Shown here in pieces: positions 59,693 through 64,000 of a DNA stretch of 64,000 nucleotides; positions within the stretch are counted from its first letter, which is position 1; each line of letters starts with the position of its first letter. A program made the position numbers and the translations under genes. A model generated the notes under the pieces. The model was not told the origin of the DNA. It was given only the letters and a program-made list of their open reading frames with translations, and searched no databases. This DNA is from Erysipelotrichaceae bacterium (GTDB lineage Bacteria > Bacillota_I > Bacilli_A > Erysipelotrichales > Erysipelotrichaceae), in NCBI GenBank assembly GCA_017539105.1, contig JAFYHQ010000033.1:33321-97320 (forward strand), written 5' to 3'.

Positions 59693-60709
59693 CTATTTAT
59701 CGATCCTGACACGCGGATCGACCAGACCATAGCTCAGGTCGGTAATCAGTGCGCCAACCAAGCTTATGACGGTATAGAACATCTGAATCGCCAGCGTGAG
59801 TTCATAGTCATGCTGGTTCAGACCTTTGATATACAGAGAACCCATTCCGCTTAAGCCGAATGTATTTTCGATGATAACGGAACCGCTGAAAATGCCTAAG
59901 AACCAGCCGATGACGATACCGATGATCGGCAGCAAAGCGTTTCTCCAGGCATGCGAATAAATGACCTGTTTCTCATGAACACCCTTGGCACGTGCAGTCT
60001 TGATATGGTCCATGCTTAAAGCGTCAATCATAGAAGCTCGCACATATCTGGTCATGCCACCCAAAGAACCGAATGTCATAACGATCAAAGGCAGACAGAG
60101 ATAATACAATCTATCCGTATAGAACTTCAAGCCCGTATAATTTGCGCCAGGAGTACCCATACCGGAAACCGGGAAAATACGCAGCAAGACTGCCAGCACG
60201 TATATGAATACCAGCGCGATGATATAAGTCGGAATCGAATAACCGACGATCGTCAGGACCTGCGTGAAGTTATCGATCTTGCCACCTTTATGAACGGCGC
60301 AGTAGATACCAAGCGGTATGGTGATCCCCAGCGCCAGTATCGTGGCGAAGATGTTGATAAAAATGGTATTCTTGATCGGCTCCTTTACAACCTCAACGAT
60401 ATCCTGTTTGAAGTATCGTGAATAACCGAAATATCCTTCCAAGAGACCCTTCATGTTTCCTTTAAGATCTTTGGTCAGACCCATCCAACGGGCATACCTG
60501 ACAACGATCGGATCATCCAGACCCATCTCTTTACGCAGCTCTTCGTATCTTGCCTGATACTCGGCTGGTTTCATCGTTGATTTGATCGGTTCCAGTTCCA
60601 TACGGGCCTGGTCCTGCGGGATGAGGTTATACAGACAATACATCAGAAAAGACACCGCAAAGAATACGACGATCATATAGCCTATTCTCTTTAGTACGTA
60701 TTTAAGCAT
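59693..60709 (-). CDS. oppB: Oligopeptide ABC transporter permease OppB
   Basis: 338 residues, normal length with six membrane helices. N-terminal LKRIGYMIVVFFAVSFLMYCLY, the coupling loop DHIKTARAKGVHEKQVIYSHAWRNAL and C-terminal DLSYGLVDPRVRI are typical of OppB/DppB. Between helices 1 and 2 is a slightly enlarged outer loop (about 30-105). AAAGGAGC precedes the ATG. It follows oppA after a terminator and an AT-rich gap with an inverted repeat. Confidence 0.96.
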   Translation of the reverse strand: MLKYVLKRIGYMIVVFFAVSFLMYCLYNLIPQDQARMELEPIKSTMKPAEYQARYEELRKEMGLDDPIVVRYARWMGLTKDLKGNMKGLLEGYFGYSRYFKQDIVEVVKEPIKNTIFINIFATILALGITIPLGIYCAVHKGGKIDNFTQVLTIVGYSIPTYIIALVFIYVLAVLLRIFPVSGMGTPGANYTGLKFYTDRLYYLCLPLIVMTFGSLGGMTRYVRASMIDALSMDHIKTARAKGVHEKQVIYSHAWRNALLPIIGIVIGWFLGIFSGSVIIENTFGLSGMGSLYIKGLNQHDYELTLAIQMFYTVISLVGALITDLSYGLVDPRVRIDK

Positions 60710-60736
60710 ATTCAGCTCCTTTCAGATGTGCTAGTG

Positions 60737-60782
60737 TTTACTAATATATATAATTTTATATTAGATTATGTATTTTAGTAAA
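60737..60782 (-). repeat. Inverted repeat in the oppA-oppB gap
   Basis: TTTACTAA (60737-60744) and TTAGTAAA (60775-60782) flank 30 bp of AT-rich sequence with several -10-like hexamers. Could be an operator for a promoter of oppBCDF or an RNA hairpin; function not established. The rest of the gap holds the oppA terminator. Confidence 0.4.
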
Positions 60783-60799
60783 TACAACACAGGCTTTTT

Positions 60800-60836
60800 A
60801 TAAATAAAATGGCAGGGTGCGAAATACACCCTGCCA
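60800..60836 (-). terminator. Terminator after oppA
   Basis: Perfect 10-bp stem TGGCAGGGTG / CACCCTGCCA with a 7-nt loop, followed by TTTTATTTA on the minus strand, 26 bp past the oppA stop. It probably keeps oppA mRNA more abundant than oppBCDF. Confidence 0.9.
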
Positions 60837-60862
60837 GAATGAATTACGCTTTTTCGACGATA

Positions 60863-62761
60863 TTACTCAACCGTTGCGTAAACAACAGCCTGGTCGAAAT
60901 CGAACAATGAGTTGCACTCTAAGTTGTGGATCTTAGCGTTCATAACATCATAGTAAACGTTGGAATACAGCGGAACTGCAGGTAAGTATCTGTTCCATTC
61001 CTGGATGAACTGTACCCAAACATCCAGATAAGCCTGGTTGTCGCCAGATTCAACACCGTAAACCATATCCATTGATAACTTGTCAAGCAGCGGGTTGTCA
61101 ACTGAGAAGAATGTGTTGTAGCCCATAGCTAACAGTTCAGGATCAACAGTGTAGCTGTATGACTGGTCATAAGCTGCGCTGAAGTTTGTAGCAAGGTTGT
61201 ACATGCCATAAGTCTTGACACCATACTGATCGCCTTCAGAAGCATCACGGTAGTAGTAGTTCAGCAGGTCAGAGAATGACATGATGTTCTGGTTGATTTC
61301 CATACCAGCAGCCTTTGTCTGATCGCCGTTTGCCAGCATGACTGCTAACAGTTCGGAGACAGAGTTGCCTTCAGATGAAGACCATTCGATGTGTAACGGC
61401 ATTAAGATCGTGCCATCAGCTAAAGTCTTGTTGAACTGGTAGTCGCCAGCTTCTTCAGCAGTGACTTTCTTCCAACGAACGAGACCTGAACCATCGACAT
61501 AGTCAGAACCATCTTCGTTATAAACCCAACCGCCGGCTTTCAGTTCTTCGACAGCTGAATCTAAAGAATAAGTGTAAGAGTTCAAAGTAGCAGCTAATTC
61601 GTCCTTAGCTTCTTTGTACATCCACATAGCCAGTCCGTAAGGGCCATCAACAACGGAGCCGAAGCCCTGGCAGAATGTGTTAGCGAATTCGTTTCTGTCT
61701 AACAGATAAGCGATTGCATGACGTACTTCGATGAACTGAGTAGGACCAAAGTCGCACTGGAAGAAGATAGCGCCATAACCGTTTCTCTCATAGTGAACAG
61801 TTCTGAAGTTGCCTGTAGCTTCCATATCGAGAGCTCTCTGGACTTCTGAACCATCAGTCAGAGTGGACAGGAAGTCAATCGCACCAGTTTCGAGCTGGTC
61901 CATCATGGTTTCCTGAACAGCCTTGACAACCAGGATCTTTTCAACAGACGGTTTTACGCCTTCGAAGTTTCCTGCATAGTTCGGGTTGATAACTAAAGTA
62001 GCAGTTAACGTACCTAAGTCAAGATCTTCTAACTGGTAAGGGCCAGCAGAAACTCTATCCTTGTAGATATTTCTTGTAGCATCCAGTTCTTCAGGAACTA
62101 ATGCGCCGCCATCGAGATATGCGCCTTCGCCATCATCTTTAACTGTCAGATCTGCAGAAGCATACATCGGCAGATACAGAGGAGATAATGAAGCGTAAGT
62201 GATATCGAAGTAGTATGGCAGATAATCTGGGTTGATCGTGATTGCATATGTGTATTCATCAATCAGACGTACGCCAGACAGAACATTCGTTGCGCCTGAC
62301 TGATATTCAGGAGCACCAACGACTGTATCAGGGCTGACTTTACCACCAGCTTCTTTTAATGCTGGAGAGTAAGCAACCAGTGCATAAGCTACGAAATCAG
62401 CTGCAGTGATCGGTTCGCCATTGTTGTAGACTAAGCCCTTGTTGATGCCAACAGTGAAAGTCTTGGAACCATCTTCATTAACAACTGAAGTGACACCGGA
62501 AGTGACAGTCTTGTTCTCAATGAATTCACCACCCTGGTTGGAAACGATAACGCTGTAGTCGTTGATCAGGCTTCTGACCAAAGCATCGGAAGCGTTGTTG
62601 CCCCACCAAGCATTACCTAAGTCGCCGTTCAATTCAGTTGTGGAACCATAGATGATCTGGTTGACAACATCAGAACCGCCGTTGCCTTCGTTGCCGCCGT
62701 TACCACCGGTACAACCAACAAGTACCAGAAGAGCTAACAAAACGGCTAATAATTTTTTCAT
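60863..62761 (-). CDS. oppA: Oligopeptide-binding lipoprotein OppA (SBP_bac_5 family)
   Basis: 632 residues. Lipoprotein signal ending VLVGC (Cys near 17), a Gly/Asn linker, then family 5 extracellular solute-binding domains: DALVRSLINDY, FTVGINKGLVYNNGEPITAADFVAY, SAGPYQLEDLD, and EVRHAIAYLLDRNEF. It binds peptides outside the cell and passes them to OppBC. A strong promoter and its own terminator suggest high expression relative to the other opp genes. GAAGGGAGA is the ribosome binding site. Confidence 0.95.
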   Translation of the reverse strand: MKKLLAVLLALLVLVGCTGGNGGNEGNGGSDVVNQIIYGSTTELNGDLGNAWWGNNASDALVRSLINDYSVIVSNQGGEFIENKTVTSGVTSVVNEDGSKTFTVGINKGLVYNNGEPITAADFVAYALVAYSPALKEAGGKVSPDTVVGAPEYQSGATNVLSGVRLIDEYTYAITINPDYLPYYFDITYASLSPLYLPMYASADLTVKDDGEGAYLDGGALVPEELDATRNIYKDRVSAGPYQLEDLDLGTLTATLVINPNYAGNFEGVKPSVEKILVVKAVQETMMDQLETGAIDFLSTLTDGSEVQRALDMEATGNFRTVHYERNGYGAIFFQCDFGPTQFIEVRHAIAYLLDRNEFANTFCQGFGSVVDGPYGLAMWMYKEAKDELAATLNSYTYSLDSAVEELKAGGWVYNEDGSDYVDGSGLVRWKKVTAEEAGDYQFNKTLADGTILMPLHIEWSSSEGNSVSELLAVMLANGDQTKAAGMEINQNIMSFSDLLNYYYRDASEGDQYGVKTYGMYNLATNFSAAYDQSYSYTVDPELLAMGYNTFFSVDNPLLDKLSMDMVYGVESGDNQAYLDVWVQFIQEWNRYLPAVPLYSNVYYDVMNAKIHNLECNSLFDFDQAVVYATVE

Positions 62762-62805
62762 TTTGAAAATTCTCCCTTCTTTCGTAGTAAAAACTACATA
62801 TAGTT

Positions 62806-62834
62806 ATTTTACACATTTATGACCTAACTTGCAA
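62806..62834 (-). promoter_or_regulatory. Promoter of oppA
   Basis: Minus strand TTGCAA (62829-62834), 17 bp spacer, TAAAAT (62806-62811). Leader about 37 nt with ribosome binding site. Confidence 0.65.
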
Positions 62835-62879
62835 TAAAATTATATAAATTTATATAAATATTAGTGCAAATCTTTCATT

Positions 62880-62901
62880 GAAATGAAAATATTTTCATTT
62901 C
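62880..62901. repeat. Perfect 22-bp palindrome between oppA and the TldD-like gene
   Basis: A no-loop inverted repeat centred on AAATATTT (arms GAAATGAAAAT / ATTTTCATTTC), 3 bp after the TldD-like stop and about 45 bp upstream of the oppA -35. Either an operator or the stem of a terminator lacking a T run. Confidence 0.55.
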
Positions 62902-62904
62902 TGA

Positions 62905-64000
62905 TCAGCTGATCGTCATGTCGCTGAAAATGAAGTATTCCGGGCCTTTATAGTCGCTGAGAACGGTCTGTTCTTTGGAGAAGCGGATCGTTTTCAGGCT
63001 TTCATAGATGTTTCCGGAAACGGAGAATCCGGTCAGTGGGATATATTTCTTTCCATCAAAATAAATACCAAGCCGTACTTCTCCTCCGAAATAGCCGCTG
63101 TCTTCTTCCAGCTGCGGCGCCGAGAAAGACTCGATGATCAGATGCGGCTCTTTCTTGTAGGATGATCCTTCCCCTTTCAGTTCAATGACCGGCAGGGATC
63201 CGCTGATGTTCTCTTCCTGCAGATAATAGCCGAACTGGATATCGCCATGATGCGCTTTTGCGACTCCTCTTTTAATGATCGTACGGTTCTTCAAGACGAC
63301 GCCATGATCATCGAAATGTCTGGATAACGCGCATCCGCTGATCGTTCCCTTCATGATCAGATCGAACGGATTCTCTGAGACGATATCATTCAGCGCATAG
63401 TGATCCTGTTTATGATAGACGTTGCGGTAAGACAGGTCATGGCTCAAGACAAACATGATTTCCTGAATCATTTCGGTTTTCACCAGTACCGGTAGTTTTT
63501 CCGGGAGTTTCACCTCTTTCAGAGTCAATGCTCTGGAACGCTCTTTTGCCGTTTTCAGGATCTCGTCGATCTCCCTGGTGATACCCTTGTAATCGATTCT
63601 GTTGGACTGATAGTACTTGTAGAGTTCAAACTCTTCCTTCTTGTTCGACCAGGTCGGGATGCATTCGATTCCGATACGGAAATCGTAATCCACATGATCG
63701 ATTCCGTTGGAATTGATGAATTCATTCCTGGATTCACTGACAAAGATCTCGGTCGAGTTGATCCATCCTTGGCGGTAGACATCGGCTTTGAAAACAGCTT
63801 TTGCCACATTCGATGCGATCTGATTCAGATCTCTTGCTACAGGCTTTTTTGCTTTGAAATCCGCGGTTTTTTCAGCCAAAGGATAATAAGCGTTCAACGC
63901 GGCTTTCGCCTGAGAAACGGCCTTTTTCAGCTTCACATTCAACGATTTCGCATCATCCGCCGCTGTCAGCGTAACTGTCGATGTTCCTGTCGTCGTCTTG
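62905..64000 (-). CDS. TldD/PmbA family metalloprotease-like protein (partial, N-terminus beyond window)
   Basis: About 365 residues of an open frame that continues past the right edge, so the N-terminal part is missing. The C-terminal domain, with SRHFDDHGVVLKNRTIIKRGVAKAHHGDIQFGYYL, IQEIMFVLSHDL and an ending FIFSDMTIS, fits the PmbA/TldD family, although the HExxxH of TldD is not seen in the visible part, so it is closer to PmbA. Such proteins are heterodimeric peptidases that process modified peptides. It lies upstream of oppA on the same strand. Confidence 0.65.
   Translation of the reverse strand, partial: KTTTGTSTVTLTAADDAKSLNVKLKKAVSQAKAALNAYYPLAEKTADFKAKKPVARDLNQIASNVAKAVFKADVYRQGWINSTEIFVSESRNEFINSNGIDHVDYDFRIGIECIPTWSNKKEEFELYKYYQSNRIDYKGITREIDEILKTAKERSRALTLKEVKLPEKLPVLVKTEMIQEIMFVLSHDLSYRNVYHKQDHYALNDIVSENPFDLIMKGTISGCALSRHFDDHGVVLKNRTIIKRGVAKAHHGDIQFGYYLQEENISGSLPVIELKGEGSSYKKEPHLIIESFSAPQLEEDSGYFGGEVRLGIYFDGKKYIPLTGFSVSGNIYESLKTIRFSKEQTVLSDYKGPEYFIFSDMTIS

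Noticed and set aside
1..64000. Mobile elements, CRISPR arrays, tRNA or rRNA genes
   Set aside because: No transposase, integrase, regularly spaced repeats, tRNA cloverleaf with T-loop GGTTCGAATC-like core or rRNA signature was seen on either strand.

Overview
This window looks like a chromosomal segment of a low-to-mid GC Bacillota, most likely an Erysipelotrichia-type anaerobe. Supporting signs are a SufCDSUB operon with SufU, a type B RNase P RNA beside gpsB, SepF, RecU, an ileS T-box, a pyrophosphate-type phosphofructokinase signature and PduL-type phosphotransacetylase. The genus cannot be fixed from the sequence alone. Genes are densely packed in short operons, mostly on the minus strand, and convergent genes usually share one bidirectional hairpin terminator. 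I saw no tRNA, rRNA operon, insertion sequence, prophage or CRISPR array.

Layout. 1-4.1 kb: Fe-S assembly operon sufC-D-S-U-B (minus; sufB runs off the left edge), divergent from a PrsA-like foldase, a lipoprotein and a HIT hydrolase (4.2-6.5 kb). 6.5-11.5 kb: rny-ymdB, a HAD phosphatase, and pgsA-recA. 11.5-16 kb: rnpB fused head to tail with gpsB, divergent from recU and a class A PBP. 16-19.1 kb: truB-ribF-rsmF-asp23, divergent from a TtcA-like thiolase. 19.9-22.8 kb: a P-type cation ATPase behind a yybP-ykoY-type riboswitch with an alternative-hairpin terminator. 22.9-29.3 kb: a plus-strand metabolic/accessory cassette (esterase, two GNATs, YdeI/OmdA, DUF2087, Old Yellow Enzyme, AraC-GyrI). 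29.3-37.2 kb: pgi, an S1 protein, Nfu, an RlmI-like methyltransferase, a lipoprotein, T-box-ileS and sepF. 37.2-43.6 kb: branched-chain amino-acid transporter livKHMGF with AcuB-like and HAD genes. 43.7-47.6 kb: PPi-PFK, VanZ-like, pduL, smpB, secG, nusG, secE, rpmG. 47.6-55.1 kb: glnA, a MetRS-like synthetase, mtnA, a small HExxH protein, then a phosphoesterase divergent from a PfkB kinase/SIS pair. 55.1-62.8 kb: oligopeptide transporter oppABCDF. The right edge carries a TldD/PmbA-like protease.

Three things stand out. First, the OppC permease carries a complete seven-repeat RCC1-type beta-propeller inserted after its first membrane segment, and OppF in the same operon carries a coiled-coil insert of about 170 residues between Walker A and the Q-loop. 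Second, livK is preceded by an unannotated 38-codon leader peptide (16 of 38 residues Leu/Ile/Val) followed by pre-emptor, antiterminator and terminator helices that fit a ribosome-mediated attenuator. Third, at least eight genes lack a Shine-Dalgarno sequence and start 6-8 nt after a -10-like hexamer, including divergent pairs only about 35 bp apart, which suggests leaderless mRNAs.

All functions were read from motifs and family knowledge without database searches. Starts were moved inward from the longest frame where a ribosome binding site or -10 spacing required it.
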